Assembly (NCBI GenBank): GCA_002633025.1
Contig: NMRB01001751.1
Coordinates: 34,403-98,402 of the forward strand
Length of the DNA: 64,000 bases
Direction of reading: 5' to 3'
From: Notospermus geniculatus
Lineage: Eukaryota; Nemertea; Pilidiophora; Heteronemertea; Lineidae
Below, in pieces: positions 21,843 to 33,589 of the stretch (the stretch's first letter is position 1; every line of letters begins with the position of its first letter). The position numbers and the translations under genes are program-made. Below the pieces are notes generated by a model. That model had not been told where the DNA came from. It did no database searches and worked only from the letters and a program-made list of their open reading frames with translations.

Positions 21843-22264
21843 CCGTCTGCTTCAACAACTTTTCCAGGGGAATCTAGGTTGCAGAATTGACATCTAGAAC
21901 TGTCCAGATCTCCAATTCAGCTATTCTCCCAAGCGAAAGAAAGCATTTCCTCTATACCAATGGGTCAGTGGCTAATGGTAATAACATAAAGTGCCTTGAG
22001 AAAATTTCCAGCCATTTTGAAGAACTTCGCATTACTACGGTTATTACAGAACTTTCCTTTCGGATGAGATGATCCATCAGCCGAGATGACTCCATATGTG
22101 ATGAAATTCATTCTCCGCGGCTATTGACAACCAGTCACGTACGAACGTCGCTCCGCTTATGTCAACTACGTATTGTGCTGGTCATTCAATCTGCCCATAA
22201 TCACCGAGGCAGGTGTAAACATACAAGGTCTCATGAGTTCTAGATCGCACCACGACATCTTAAT

Positions 22265-22960
22265 GAGGGATTTGGTGATCTGGGTGATGTTGTCAAACCA
22301 AGGATGATTTGCATTACTCTCGTAGTCCATAGCCATGGTTAACTAATTGTGAGGCGGTCTATAGGAAAACCTGTTGGATGTCGTGTTTGAAGAAAGTGTT
22401 AATGGCCTGGTGAACCCGCACATTTCAATAGCTGAAATGTACTACGTAAGAGGTAAACAGTAGCAGATCAATGCACAGGCAATCTGACAGCCCTTGTTGA
22501 TCATTCAGCAACATCCGACAGGTTTTCCTCGACTGCCACACAATTTGTTGCCAAGATGCAGCTTCAGCAGACATCATTTTTCACAACTGATAAGTTTTAG
22601 GGAACATCATTAGAAGATCTTTTTGTTCCAAGGCATCTTTGTGAGTGACTTGGTGACCTAGGTGATGTTGTCAAACCAAGGAATGATTCGCACTACCATC
22701 TTTAGTCCGTAGCCGTGCTGATCTCATTTTATTGCCAACATCAACTTCAGTACACACCATCTGCCACAACCGATAAGTTTGGGAATATTTTTAGGGAACA
22801 TTTTGAAGATCTGGGAGATGTTGTCAAACCGATTCGAGTTAGTCCGTAGCCACGCTTATCCCATTTCTTTGCCCAGATCAGCTTCAGCACACACCATCTG
22901 CCACAACCGATAATTTTTAAGGAACATCATTTGAAGATCTTTTTGTTCCTCTTGCCGTTT
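22265..22960 (+). repeat. Three tandem units, about 150-170 bp, first one split by a MITE
   Basis: Shared landmarks in each unit are 'gatgttgtcaaacc', 'tagtccgtagcc', 'cttcagcacacaccatctgc' and 'cacaaccgataa'. The first unit is interrupted between 'aactaatt' and 'tgttgccaag' by the element at 22349-22541. The units around it serve as its unoccupied reference. Confidence 0.8.
22349..22541. mobile_element. MITE with 4-bp target duplication, copy 1
   Basis: Ends GTGAGGCGGTCTA and GACTGCCACAC, with inner ends 'gttggatgtcg' and 'cgacaggttttcct'-like sequence. Flanked by AATT on both sides (22345-22348, 22542-22545). Copies at 32116-32398 and 39425-39618 are flanked by AAAT and ATAT respectively, so the duplication is 4 bp and A/T only. 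Non-coding. Confidence 0.9.
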
Positions 22961-24694
22961 TAACGCTCCGAGCTTCATGTCAATTCATCTGTGAAGTTCA
23001 AATGACGATCCATCACTGCACAGCAAAACTGTCTTTGAAACTCGCAAGGAAAATTGTTTCATGGACAAATTTTCTTTGAAATGGGATTTTCGTGTTGGTT
23101 GCTAACATCTTCTGTTGAAAACGTAACCTGTAGCAATTGTCGAGGGCAGAAGTCTAATCAGGTGCATTTTCTCTCCACCAATGTACAGTGATGGACTCTT
23201 TGTAAGTTGCAATAACATTCGCCAATTGCAAGGAAGCGACACTAACCAGACCAAGTACAAAACTGCCAACAAAAATTCTGAATTGAATTCCTCGACTTGC
23301 AAATCAATTACATGATCTTTGGGTCATCAGAACACATCCAAACGTAATCTACCCATATCATCAATCCTCCCTCCAAATTAATGACGTTCAGAGCCACGAA
23401 GTGCAGAAATAATAGACAGCCATCAGTTTAAGTGCTTGCCAAGTGATTGATGAGGCTTGCCTGTCTTTTTTGACACTATCTACACTTTTTTGGTTGTTAC
23501 TTTGCCAATCATACCTTTTAGCATATTAGGTTTGGAACATGTTCAACAAGGAGTGATGGGTTTGCTGTGTGGTGTTTCCTGTACATGTCATAGGATTTTT
23601 TTTTTCAATGACTCGTGTGCTTTAGCTTTATGTCAGTGTACCTGGTTTTGTTTGCGGAAACATTGTTCCAGATAGTCAGATTGTGATTTGAGGCCTATAG
23701 GCTGCAATCCATCTTACTGAGCACTAGTCCGAACGTCTGACTCGTATTGCTATTTTTAGAATCTGCTGGACGCTAATACAGAGTCAGATGATGAGTAACC
23801 GAAGAACCAGATTTTGGTTCTACGTCATCAGCATGATCAGATCACGGATTGGTGGTTCCCGTATCACGTGACCTCAAACTGTAAAGATGGCGATGCTGTG
23901 CATTCGCCGATTCGGCTTTTCGAGAGGAATATTTTTCGTGATTTTGATAACAAATTGCGGTTTTCTTAATGTTTGTCTGGCTAAGAGTGAACAGAGAGCG
24001 TGATTGCGAGTGTAGCTGGTTGAAACAGCAAGTAAAATGCCTGAAAGCAGCGTTGTCAAGTGATACGATTGCCGTGCACTAAATGTATTCAAAACACGAC
24101 CTGGAGATGGACGGACCAATCAAAATAGACCCCCCGCGACAGGCTTCATCTGACTCTTGTTGCGGCCGTCAGTTCTGCAAATGAGCAACAGGAGGCAGTG
24201 TTCGGACTAACTGAGCACACAACATGGTACCACCTTGAAGACTGATGATTCGAAAGTTTACCCACTGAATCTGAAAACAAACACTCAAAAGACAGAGCTC
24301 TCATTTTACTAAACACAGGAACATTTTCACGACCGTCATCAAATTTTGAAACAAGATACGGAGATATCGGGTTGCAAGGATTTTTCGATACCAAAAGACT
24401 GAGATTTGATACCCTTGGCATCATCTGACGGCAAGGAAATTTGAAGATCCCAAATCAATGGAATCACCATGGACACTCGAAAAATAATCGGCAACAAAAA
24501 TTGGGTGCTTCCTTTAAGAGAAATAGATACAGCCGACTACAAAGCATTCGGTATTAGAACTGGTTCTGGGAAGGAAGAGAGAACTGAAATATGTGTCATT
24601 TTTCAATATTGGTTCTCTATAATTACCACTTATTCCTGTAAAATGCAATCAAGATATGTTGAGGTTACAAGGCATAATGTATACATCTGTATAT
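22961..24694. other. No recognised feature
   Basis: No frame is convincing. Short frames at 23102-23302 (-), 23457-23675 (+) and 24146-24424 (-) are hydrophobic or low complexity without domain signature. Confidence 0.45.
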
Positions 24695-24900
24695 GTGACC
24701 TTCTCTGGCAAAGGCAGTCGCATGTCACTCAGACGGGTGAGCCTCAACGAACTAAGATGATACCAGGAGAGAATGGAAGAAATAGATTAGTTTCAGATTT
24801 CATCACAGACAGACAGTACCGGTATTGAAACTGACAAACATTTGGTTTCAACCTGCCAAGCTTAGAGTGACATGCGACTGGTTTTGCTCTGTAAGGTCAC
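24695..24900. mobile_element. MITE, GTGACC family, copy 1
   Basis: Starts 'gtgaccttctctggcaaa' and ends 'gttttgctctgtaaggtcac'. The interior shares 'accaggagagaatggaag', 'ttgaaactgacaaac' and 'caacctgccaag' with the copies at 24905-25157 (inverted), 33041-33235 and 41206-41388. Flanked by 'atat'. Confidence 0.85.
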
Positions 24901-24904
24901 ATAT

Positions 24905-25157
24905 GTGACCCTCCACAGCAAAACCAGTCGCATGTCACTCTTAGCTTGGCAGGTAGGCCTATGTGCATGTCCCTCCACGGCAAAACCAGTCACATGTCGC
25001 TCTTAGCTTGGCAGGTTGAGACCAAATGTTTGTCAGTTTCAATATTGTCTGTCTGTTATGAACTCTGAAATGATCTATTTCTTCCATTCTCTCCTGGTGT
25101 CATCTTAGTTCGTTGAGACTTACCTTCTGAGCGACTGGTTTTGCTGTGGAGGGTCAC
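24905..25157. mobile_element. MITE, GTGACC family, copy 2, inverted
   Basis: Lies 4 bp after copy 1 in the opposite orientation. Its first 70 bp is doubled: 'ctcttagcttggcaggt' and 'aaaaccagtc' each occur twice (24905-24960 and 24965-25025). It ends 'ttgctgtggagggtcac'. Non-coding. Confidence 0.85.
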
Positions 25158-25398
25158 ATATATGGATTCTTCAAAACATCCCATGCCGCCAAATCCAATA
25201 TTCTTGGAACACACTTCCTCGGATTGAAATTGCCTATTGGGACATCATCTTCCTGAAGCTGGTAGTGTACAAATTTATGTCTGTGATCTGTGAAATCGTG
25301 TCTGTGCGCCATGTCATGGACATAGAGATGAGGACTGCGCAACTCTGACCGACATGGCTCACCAAGATGATCTCGCTCACTGAGATTTCCTTGAGCTC
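25154..25398 (-). CDS. Possible coding exon, function unknown
   Basis: An open frame of about 81 codons, between TGA near 25404 and TGA at 25154, translating to protein-like sequence. It has a His-rich segment 'HDMAHRHDFTDHRHKFVHYQ', then 'QEDDVPIGNFNPRKC' and 'VPRILDLAAWDVLKN'. That last part loosely resembles the VP.L.DLA pattern of Elongin-binding or SOCS-type boxes, but the match is too weak to assign. The reading frame ends at the border of the GTGACC MITE, so the true end may be interrupted. No flanking exon was found. It could be a terminal exon, a relic or chance. Confidence 0.3.
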
Positions 25399-26251
25399 AG
25401 CTTAAGCCCTACTTGGTACAGGACTGATGAGATGAAGGCATCTTACAAAGCCTTCATCTCAGATGTCCCCAAGTCTCATCGCCATCTTCATAATCAGCTG
25501 AGGACCCTGTCGAACATGTACCTTTATTACATGACCATACACCATTAAAAAGATAACCCCTAAAAGCATCCACACATATACAAGAAACCCACTAACATGG
25601 TAAAGCCCTCAAGATGATTCCAATCGGCCTTGTACGCTCAAAGTGTCTTTCAAAACGATGTTTTTATGTCCTTGGTGGATAATCCATACCATAGGCTAAA
25701 TGGTAGGGTAGCCAAATGATTTTGTGTCCTACCCCGGGGAATTCTCATAAACAACATGTTTGACCTTCAGACTGCTAGAGTCTCTTGTGGCATTGAGAAT
25801 TCACGACTGTGTATCAATTCATGACAGCAGTAAACTAACTCAATTTCTGATACCAGTAGTAATGCAAAGTCCATTCTACCTTGAGCCACAGGTCATCTTG
25901 GGTCTCTGGTAAGTGAATATTCAAAGAATGGCACACGGGTCAATGGCAATAATGGTACACTGGTCAACATTTCTTGATCAACAGACTTTGATCAACAACT
26001 TGTTGAAGGCTGTTGCTGAAAACAGCCGATTGTGAGTTGTTGACCAGTCTGGACTGGTGATCAACAACATGCAACTACCGAAAATCTGTCAAAAGGTGTC
26101 GACGAAAGAGTCATGTTGGTGTTATTTCTTTGCAACACCTTCAACAGTCATAGGATGTTGATGGTTCTCACCAATCAGAAGAGTTGTCTGTATCATGTGA
26201 TGAACCGTGATGAAATGTTGCCCAATTTTGACCAGTGGGGTCCAGTCCTGT
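25399..26251. other. No gene; inverted 'gtcaaca' blocks near 25960-26250
   Basis: The stretch 25960-26250 has recurring 'ttgatcaacaa' and 'tgttgaccagt' motifs in both orientations and may be a decayed foldback element. Its ends could not be placed. Confidence 0.4.
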
Positions 26252-26359
26252 GGCCTGTTTCATAAAGTGACTTTAAAGCTAATGATTCCTTTAACCAAAT
26301 GGAAAATGCATTGAAGTAAATGGTACCTGAAGCTTCAAGTCACTTTATGAAACAAGCCC
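26252..26359. mobile_element. 108-bp MITE, 'ggcctgtttcataaagtgac' ends
   Basis: The left end 'ggcctgtttcataaagtgac' and the right end 'gtcactttatgaaacaagcc' are inverted copies with one mismatch. Non-coding. Confidence 0.9.
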
Positions 26360-27368
26360 TTGATTCGTAAGCCCACAGCACTGAGGCAATTTTCTTAATC
26401 ATTGCTAGCAATGGCCCATTGCAAGTAACCTTAGCTTTTCACCGCACATAAGGCAATGCCACTGCACTTTATGTGGTGAAAAGCGACGTGTCTTGCTTGC
26501 ACTGAGAATCAAACACGTTTGATCCGAGCAATAGAATGCTAGCAATGAGCAACGGGCTCTTTCTAGCCATTGAAAACATCCACACACAAAGCAAATTTCT
26601 TCCCGGCAATAAAACTGCCAGCAACGAGCAAGAAAATTAGCCTCATGTGCTGCAGGCTTTACGCAGGAAAACAGCTCATGTTTCACTTCCTCAGCAGTCC
26701 TGGTGTGTCACTTGCACTTGAAAGCGAAAATGGTCCTGTGACATCATGAACTTGTGTTGGATGGTGCTCCTGCTCTGATGCAATTTACAAGCCTCTTGAT
26801 CCGTGCAGGAAATTTCATGAACTGACGTGGGGTTAATTCGATCATTACTGACCAATGCTACCAGAAAGAGCATGATTGCATCTCAGGGTCCAGCAAATGG
26901 CCACGTTGCTTACTCTGTCATCATTTCTCCGTCGATTAATTGGCAAACAAGACCCCAGTAGGGACATGATTACAAGGGGGGTCACTCTTTCTGATAAGGT
27001 ATCAATGACAAGCGTAGGGATTCGTGCATCCAATTTATAGCATGTTACGAGCAAACCAATAGGGACATGACTATCGCCTGTTGCAGATTACCAGAGATCG
27101 GCCCTTGAGGAGGGGTCTTGGAAAGAAGAAAGGACACAACCTGCTCTGCACCTAATGAGGAGATGTAGTAATCATCGATATGAGATTGTGATAATGAACC
27201 CTTGATTAACACCGTAGTCCATCCTTCTTAAGCATATCTTTGTACCATACTTGCTCATTAGAAACCCCTCAAGACCTGTGAGGCTTTCAGGTTTGTTCAG
27301 GTTGCACCGCCATTCAAACTTTACTCCATATATATTTTCTTATCCTTTCACTGCCAGTGGCAAACTAT
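26360..27368. other. No recognised feature
   Basis: Minus-strand frames at 26405-26686, 26691-26873 and 26845-27054 are short and show no domain. Nothing else seen. Confidence 0.45.
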
Positions 27369-27800
27369 GTAGTTATAACTACGTAGTTTTAAGGAGACTG
27401 CCAATGGCAGTGAAATGGTAAGAAAATGTTGGTACACTGACCAAATCCCGAAATCAAGGGGAAACCCTATCACGTTGGTATTCATTGGAAGGTACTCACT
27501 GAGAGCTTTCCAACTTATACCTGTGGGGTGGCTTTCAGATGCCACCCAAGCTTTTTTTACATATTTTTATTTTCGAAACAATTGGCCTTAGCAGTGTAGT
27601 TTTAACTACGTAGTTTTAAGGAGATTGCCACTGGCAGTGAAAGGGTAAGAACATTTTGGTTCAAAACCGACCAAATCCTGAAATCAAGCAGAAACCCTAT
27701 CACATTGGTATTCATTGGAAAGCACTCACTGAGAGCTTTCCAACCAATATCTATGTGGTGGCTTTTTGTTATATTTTCGTTTTTGACACAACTGGCCTTA
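27369..27800 (+). repeat. Tandem duplication, period about 230 bp
   Basis: Two copies share 'actacgtagttttaaggaga', 'ggcagtgaaa', 'accaaatcc.gaaatcaag', 'aaaccctatcac' and 'actcactgagagctttccaa'. Landmarks at 27441 and 27671 give the period. The sequence just before, 'tcctttcactgccagtgg', resembles the ends of the TTAA MITE at 57361-57565. Confidence 0.8.
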
Positions 27801-27807
27801 GCAGTGA

Positions 27808-27947
27808 CACAGTCAGTGTTTCCGCCAGAGGGTACTATATGTTAGTCCCCTCAAAGGAACAGAAAAGGTCCACAAAATTTCATGGGGGTTTTGCTGATTT
27901 TGAAGAAAATAGTACCCTCGAACAAATTTCTGGCAGAGACCCTGACA
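27808..27947 (+). repeat. 140-bp dispersed repeat, copy 1
   Basis: Runs from 'gtgtttccgccagagggtac' to 'tttctggcagagaccctga', and matches 47178-47323. Its ends are partly inverted ('cagagggtact' with 'agtaccctc'), which suggests a small MITE. Confidence 0.7.
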
Positions 27948-28722
27948 GTTGATTATTCTTGAAGGAAGATCACATAAGTCTACCAAGGAGCCAATTTTCT
28001 GGCTTTCCTATCTACTTCAAAGTCCATTTACAATACTACTACAGATATACATGTACATGTACGAAAAGATGCACCAAAGTCATTCAGTCACTTCATCATA
28101 TCAGGAGCTACAGACCTTTCGAATAACAATGCATAGACATTGATAATATCAGATAAACACGACCACCCCAGACATCCTTCCTGTACGAGGATATTACAAG
28201 TAGGAGATCGCTCAGGGCAACTATAGAAACTCAACGAGATAGCCATTCATGTGTCCTGATGATATTGAAGGGAAAGATGCACACTCGCGGAGACTCACAG
28301 AACATGTCCGAGGTAATAATCGAAGGATGCCATTCAGGGTTCAAGCCATTTTCCACAATCGCGACGAGTGATTTTCCAACTGTACAGCAGCTATCATCGT
28401 TATTTTGATTTCCTGGGAAAACTGAATGGCCTATTCTCAATTTCTTGATTGGGATGTCAGCAGGTACAATGAGTCGCCAGTCAATTTCCGAAAATATTTT
28501 GGCACGAGGAAAGAATATTCAGTAACATTGAATGGACTTCTTTGCCACCTATAGCCACATCTGCTATTATAACTGTTTCTTGGGTGACCAATTTTGAAAC
28601 GCACCCGTTTAAAAGGCAATATTGATCCCCAAATCAAATTTCAAACCGGTAATCAAATCTGTTTTGAGGAAGCAACACCTGGATGCAAAGACTGACAGAA
28701 CTGCAACATGCCCCGACAGTCT

Positions 28723-28813
28723 ACAGGTGGGCCAGAGAAAGTGTCCCCCGAACAATAGCATTTCTATTGTTTCCCTATTGTTCAAGGGACACTTTTTCTG
28801 GCCCACCCTGTAG
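28723..28813. mobile_element. 90-bp foldback MITE
   Basis: Ends 'tacaggtgggccagagaaag' and the near-complement 'ctttttctggcccaccctgta', with a second stem 'caatag'/'ctattg'. Similar ends recur at 61721-61794. Confidence 0.85.
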
Positions 28814-28848
28814 AAGAAGTTGCCCACCGTTCGTTTCCTCCCAAAATC

Positions 28849-29066
28849 AAAGGGGCTGTTCATTTTTGTCACTTGAAGAATCTGAGTTGTGATCCTTGGG
28901 AAAACGGAAAAAGCTATGCACTTGCAAATTGCAGGGATTATTTTTTGTACTGTTCAGAATAATCCCTGCAATTTGCAACTTCATAGCTTTCTCCCGGGGA
29001 GCTGTCTCCATTTTCTCAAGGATCACAACCCTGATTCCTCAATTGACGAAAATGAACAGCCCCTTT
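28849..29066. mobile_element. MITE, 'aaaggggctgttcattttt' family, copy 1
   Basis: Inverted ends 'aaaggggctgttcatttttg' and 'cgaaaatgaacagccccttt', with inner stems 'gcaaattgcagggatta' and its complement. It splits two copies of a local repeat ('aaatctgttttg', 'ctggatgcaaagactga' at 28655 and 29072). Copy 2 is at 44794-44985. Confidence 0.9.
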
Positions 29067-29319
29067 CATAATTAAATCTGTTTTGCAGCAGCAGTCCCTG
29101 GATGCAAAGACTGAATTGCAACATGTCCTGACCGTGACAGCTTGCCATACCATTCGTATCAGACAATTACAGCTGCTCTGTCCTGCAGACACAACAAGAG
29201 CAACGCAAAGCGTGTGCAAATCCCACCGAACGAAAGTTGCGTTCCTTGAAATGTTGCGAGCCAGAAGGGATATTCGAGTCAAAGTCACAGCGTCAATGTC
29301 GAAGGTACTATCATGAGCA

Positions 29320-29875
29320 GAAGGGAACTTTTGTGGTTTTTACATAGTGCCCCCTATAGGGCTGAAACATCGATTAAATTCCAAAAGCGTGCGGCATATT
29401 ATGTACCCTTGCTAGATGAGCCAACCACCAAAATTTGGTGAAATTCCGTTCAATATTTAAGGTGTAAATGCAGTTTTTGTGTTTTAGCCTTTGGCCCCCT
29501 GGTGGTGGAGTGGATAACCAGATTTGGTCGATTCTTTCACGCGACACACCGTTAGCCCATGACACACCCTCCCACCAAATATGAAACCAAAATCTTCAGT
29601 CATTCAGAAGTTACAGAGCGGAAGGGAAGTTGTGTGGTTTTTACAAAGCGCCCCCTACAGGGAAAGTAGATAATCACATTTGGCCGATTCTTTCACGCGA
29701 CACACCGATGGCCCATGGTACATCTCCCCACCAAACATGAACTCAAAATCTTCAGTCATTGTAGAGTTATGGGCCCGGACGGACTGACAGCCGGACTGAC
29801 GGACTGACGGCGGGACGGACACACAGGGGTTTCTCTATATCCCTACCGAACTTACGTTCGGTGGGATAATAAGAC
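29320..29875 (+). mobile_element. Repeat with 'gcgccccctacaggg' blocks and hairpin tail
   Basis: Contains two blocks with 'aatcttcagtcatt', 'ttctttcacgcgacacaccg' and 'gcgccccctac', then a (GGACGGACTGAC)-like simple repeat, and ends with the hairpin 'accgaacttacgttcggt' and 'gggataataa'. It is organised like the hairpin-ended family (blocks, simple repeat, 3' hairpin) but has different sequence. The 5' end is uncertain. Confidence 0.6.
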
Positions 29876-30601
29876 ACACAAGCGGCATAATTACAACTTG
29901 TAAGGGTGAATTGTACCCAGCTGGCCATGAGATAATCAAGCATGTCTGGGCCATGTAGTTGTTCATTAACTATCGACAGAAACTGCCAATACTCGAGTAA
30001 CTGCAACACTGAAACCGAGCTCCACAAATACAGCGACAAATTGGAAGGTTATAGTTCCTGGCAACATGTAGTTGGTCAAGAAATACAAGTATTATAACCA
30101 TGTCTGTCCACACTGTGGTTCACAAACCATATCAGAAACTGTCAATACTTAATCAGACATTGTCTGTGATAAACTACACACAGGGCAAGATTCATGATTC
30201 TGCCCACGATCACCCAAGTTTAGCATAATCGGATGAAAACCATGTTAAACATCTTTCCATTTGTATTCAACTGTACAACACAAGGAAAGAGATTTTCATC
30301 TGTCTGTTGTTCTTCGAGTTTCTGAAAGAAAGTTGAATCCTTGACCCTGTCGATGCTATAGACCCATTTGCGTTTAATAATGCCAAGATTTATAATCACA
30401 CCTTTGCCCCAAATGAGGACCCTAGCCCACTGCCTCAATAGGTGTCACTAGTGGTTAAAACTATTGAAATGAAACTGACATTCCGGTCCTGATCGATTTC
30501 CCACACAAAAGGCATCCATTGTATCGGACTGGGTGTCGGTGTGCTGCCCTCTATCGTAGCTAGGATCCCCATTCAGTTCATATACGGAGAGTGATTTGAT
30601 C
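29876..30601. other. No recognised feature
   Basis: No protein-like frame and no obvious repeat structure. Confidence 0.45.
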
Positions 30602-30804
30602 CTAAAGCAGGCCTCACACGAGGACAGTTCTGACGGCGGTTCAGCACGGTTCAATAGGAAGGTTTAGAAATCAAACGATAACTTTATTTTTCATACTACA
30701 CATTAACCAGATTTTATATTGCATTTATCGCTTGATTTCTAAACCTCCCTATTGAACCGTGCTGAACCGCCGTCAGAACCGTCCTCATGTGAGGCCTGCT
30801 TTAG
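30602..30804. mobile_element. 203-bp MITE with 75-bp inverted ends
   Basis: The left arm runs 'ctaaagcaggcctcacacga' through 'gacggcggttcagcacggtt' to 'ggtttagaaatcaa'. The right arm is its complement with few mismatches. About 50 bp of A/T-rich loop. Non-coding. Confidence 0.95.
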
Positions 30805-30899
30805 CATTAGTCAAGCTTCAAAATCAGGAGAAATGTGCCCAAGGAACATGTGGTTTAATTTAGGAGGTGTTAGGCCCTTGAGCCCAATGTCCTGACTTT

Positions 30900-31110
30900 C
30901 GGCTTGACGGAAAAACGCCTGCCTTGCACGCGGGATATCTGGGTTCGGTTCCCGGTGCGGTCTGTGACAACATCGTCAAAGGCTCCATACACTTCTCCAG
31001 ATTCCAGTGCGATTTTCAGATGCGCCCATTGCCCTATGGAGGCAACTCGGCGGAAAATAAGAAAGGATTTAATGCCGATGCACGTGTGAAATGCACAGGA
31101 AGCGTGTGAG
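30900..31110 (+). repeat. Possible tRNA-derived SINE
   Basis: Contains 'gggttcggttcccggtgcgg', close to a Pol III B box (GGTTCGANTCC) with T-stem pairing, about 35 bp after 'cttgacggaaaaacgcc', a possible decayed A box. It does not fold as a complete tRNA. Opposite-strand frames over it are not genes. Confidence 0.4.
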
Positions 31111-31646
31111 GCTTTAAGGCTGACTTCAATGAATTGGAAGCAACTACACCAAAGTAAAAACTGTAACATCCATGGCGAACAAAATTATATGCACATCAAA
31201 ATCAATCTGAAACACTTTCTTTGCATTGATGTCTGAAGGTAAAGAAATAAAATGCCCTCTTATACAACCTGGGTTTTGAGTAATTTTGTACTTTTATGGA
31301 TTTCAAATAGCTCAAATGAATGTCACCATTGAAATTCAGCTCTCAGTTCCAATACCCACCGAATAAGGAAACAGAACTACGAAGCGCCGACATGGCCTTC
31401 TTGATCCCATCAATGAAACTGTCTTACAACCTGTACAATATGGCTGTCAGCGTCGCAGCTTTGAAGAATAATGGGAAACAGAGCCTCTTGTCGTGACATG
31501 GCGGTCTTCGGAGAGACGTATCGATTCGTAATAGGGAATCAATCAGATCATTAGAACTGTCTTCACTTACGTGACAACCTTGTCGGAGTTATAGTGCCAC
31601 TTGTCTTGACATACAGAAGGAAAACCTCTCAACTAGGGACACCCCT
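31111..31646. other. No recognised feature
   Basis: Spacer with no supported gene or repeat. Confidence 0.45.
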
Positions 31647-31868
31647 CAAAGGAGCCCGGTATTGCATCTTTTTCTCAACAGCCGGCGCCACCATCGCCGT
31701 GCATGCCACTCTCCAACCCCAAGGACTAACTACATTGTCGGCGAATGGACCCGATGTTCTATGTACATTTTGTAATGGTTTTTTTGTAGTTCGTATTGCT
31801 GCCGTTAGGTGGCTCTCTTTACATCGGCAGTCAAAACCAGTAAAAGATAGCATAACGTGCTCCTTTAA
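31647..31868. mobile_element. MITE related to 6512-6801
   Basis: Begins 'aaaggagcccggtattgcat', shares 'cagccggcgccacc' and 'tctccaa' with the 6.5-kb element, and ends 'gtgctccttta'. Frames on both strands here (31594-31950) are element sequence. Confidence 0.65.
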
Positions 31869-32115
31869 GGTGGCACTGTTACTATTTTTTATTAGGTGTC
31901 CGAATGACGAAGCTAAATTGAAATTCGAACTCCACAAAGGGCATCATTGAAATTGACTAATAATATCATCTTTATGCCAGACTGAAGCTCGTGGGATGAT
32001 ACTACCCTGGGGATTGACAAATGTTGTCCTTAATTGAGAAGTGTCCTGGTCACTGAGGTAAAATTGAATAGAAGGACACATTCAGATACTCACAGCCCAG
32101 CAGTTTCAGCCAAAT

Positions 32116-32398
32116 GTGTGTCGGTCTAGGAAAACCCAGCGGATGTCGCATTTGAGGAAAGTGTTAATGGCCTTGGTGAACCCGCACATTTCAATAGCTG
32201 ACATGTAGTAGTAACAGGTAAACAGTAGCTAGGCCTAGTAGATCAATGCACAGGCAATTTGACAGCCCTTGTTGATCATTCAGCGACATGCCTTTGGCCA
32301 GTAATGCTGATGCTTTGGCCCGCTAATCTGTCTGACATTATTGAGTAATAAACAAATTTCAAATCAAACATCCGCCACGTTTTCCTAGACCGCCAGAC
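32116..32398. mobile_element. MITE with 4-bp target duplication, copy 2
   Basis: Same ends as 22349-22541 (GTGTGTCGGTCTAGG and CCTAGACCGCCAGAC), flanked by AAAT at 32112-32115 and 32399-32402. Near its right end, after 'cattcagcgacat', it carries about 90 bp absent from the other copies. Confidence 0.85.
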
Positions 32399-32402
32399 AA
32401 AT

Positions 32403-33040
32403 ATCCCAATTTTTGACCTGTGCCCTTCTAAGACACATTTCATGGCCAAGAAATTCAATAAAATACATCAGCAATTTCATGGATGTCAAACAAGCCACAC
32501 GGCTAACAACATTTTTGGTCAATTCACCGCAAGACAATTTATGAAGAAGTCAACAACGGAACTATCATGCATCAGCCATTTCAAGAACCGTGTAATTGAA
32601 TTGCCCCATGTAGTCTTGGATCTAGACATGCCATGTCGAAGTTGTTCATGCGGTGATCATTGATGGCATGACATGTGTATTGACCAGCAAATGAAGACAT
32701 GGCCAAGGACTAGAGATATTCGTGTGATTTTTGAGCACGCCAGGTTAATTTCACCTAAGACCATTTCAGAGAAGGAGGGATTGCTTCACCCCGAAGGCAC
32801 TAGCCTCTCCTCTGACAAGACTACAAGGTGACGTCTTCACTCTTTCCTGTTCAATTGCAGCTTGTTAACCCTCAACTACTGATGCCTGAATACCAGTTCC
32901 AAGGGAAGGCAGGTGCAAAGCCCATCCTGACTCCCAACCATCCTGAGGTAATCAGTGGTTCTTAGCACTCGCTCTCGCCGCACACAAATATTTTTGACAG
33001 TGCCTTCCCCACGTAGTTCCGCAAAACGGAAAGGGCATTT
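32403..33040. other. No recognised feature
   Basis: The frame 32442-32663 (+) has no recognisable domain. No repeat found. Confidence 0.45.
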
Positions 33041-33235
33041 GTGACCCGCTCTGGTGAAAAGAGTCGCATGTGACTCAGATGAGCCTAAACGAACCGAGAT
33101 GACACCAGGAGAGAATGGAAGAAACAGACTGTTTCAGATTTCATAATAGCCAGACAATATTGAAACTGACAAACAGTTGGTCTCAACCTGCCAAGGCAGG
33201 AGCGACATGCATCTGGTTTTGCCAGAGCAGGTCAC
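33041..33235. mobile_element. MITE, GTGACC family, copy 3
   Basis: Runs from 'gtgacccgctctggtgaaaa' to 'gttttgccagagcaggtcac'. The interior matches the copies at 24.7-25.1 kb ('accaggagagaatggaag'). Confidence 0.85.
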
Positions 33236-33589
33236 AATTTTTTGTAATTCGCTCAGCATTTTATGCTTGAAGATCGCCAACAGCCTCCAACGTCCAGTTA
33301 CCACCGATCCGTAGACCGCCACTTCAATAGAATCACTACTGCCAACGTAAAGAGTCGTTATACCCATGAGAGTCGCTGGAAAGCCCTTGGGAAATCTAAA
33401 TTCAGGACGACATACAACGCAACTGCTACACAGAGTCATTAACTTACCACTGGCAAGAGATTTCTACATTACGACAATTTCATTGCCAGCAAGCTGAGCT
33501 GACAAAAAGAAAAGTTCCACGACACAGTGATGAATGACTGAACTGAAAGTAATACATCAAGATTCTGATGTAATGATTTGGGTAGGCTG

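Noticed and set aside
24469-24828. 119-codon plus-strand frame
   Set aside because: The second half lies in the GTGACC MITE and the first half has no recognised domain.
30904-31109. Functional tRNA gene
   Set aside because: A good B box is present but the A box and acceptor stem do not form; a decayed tRNA-derived repeat is more likely.
33134-33439. Minus-strand frame with 'YVGSSDSIEVAVYGSVVTG'
   Set aside because: Partly protein-like, but half overlaps the GTGACC MITE and no homologous domain or neighbouring exon is evident.
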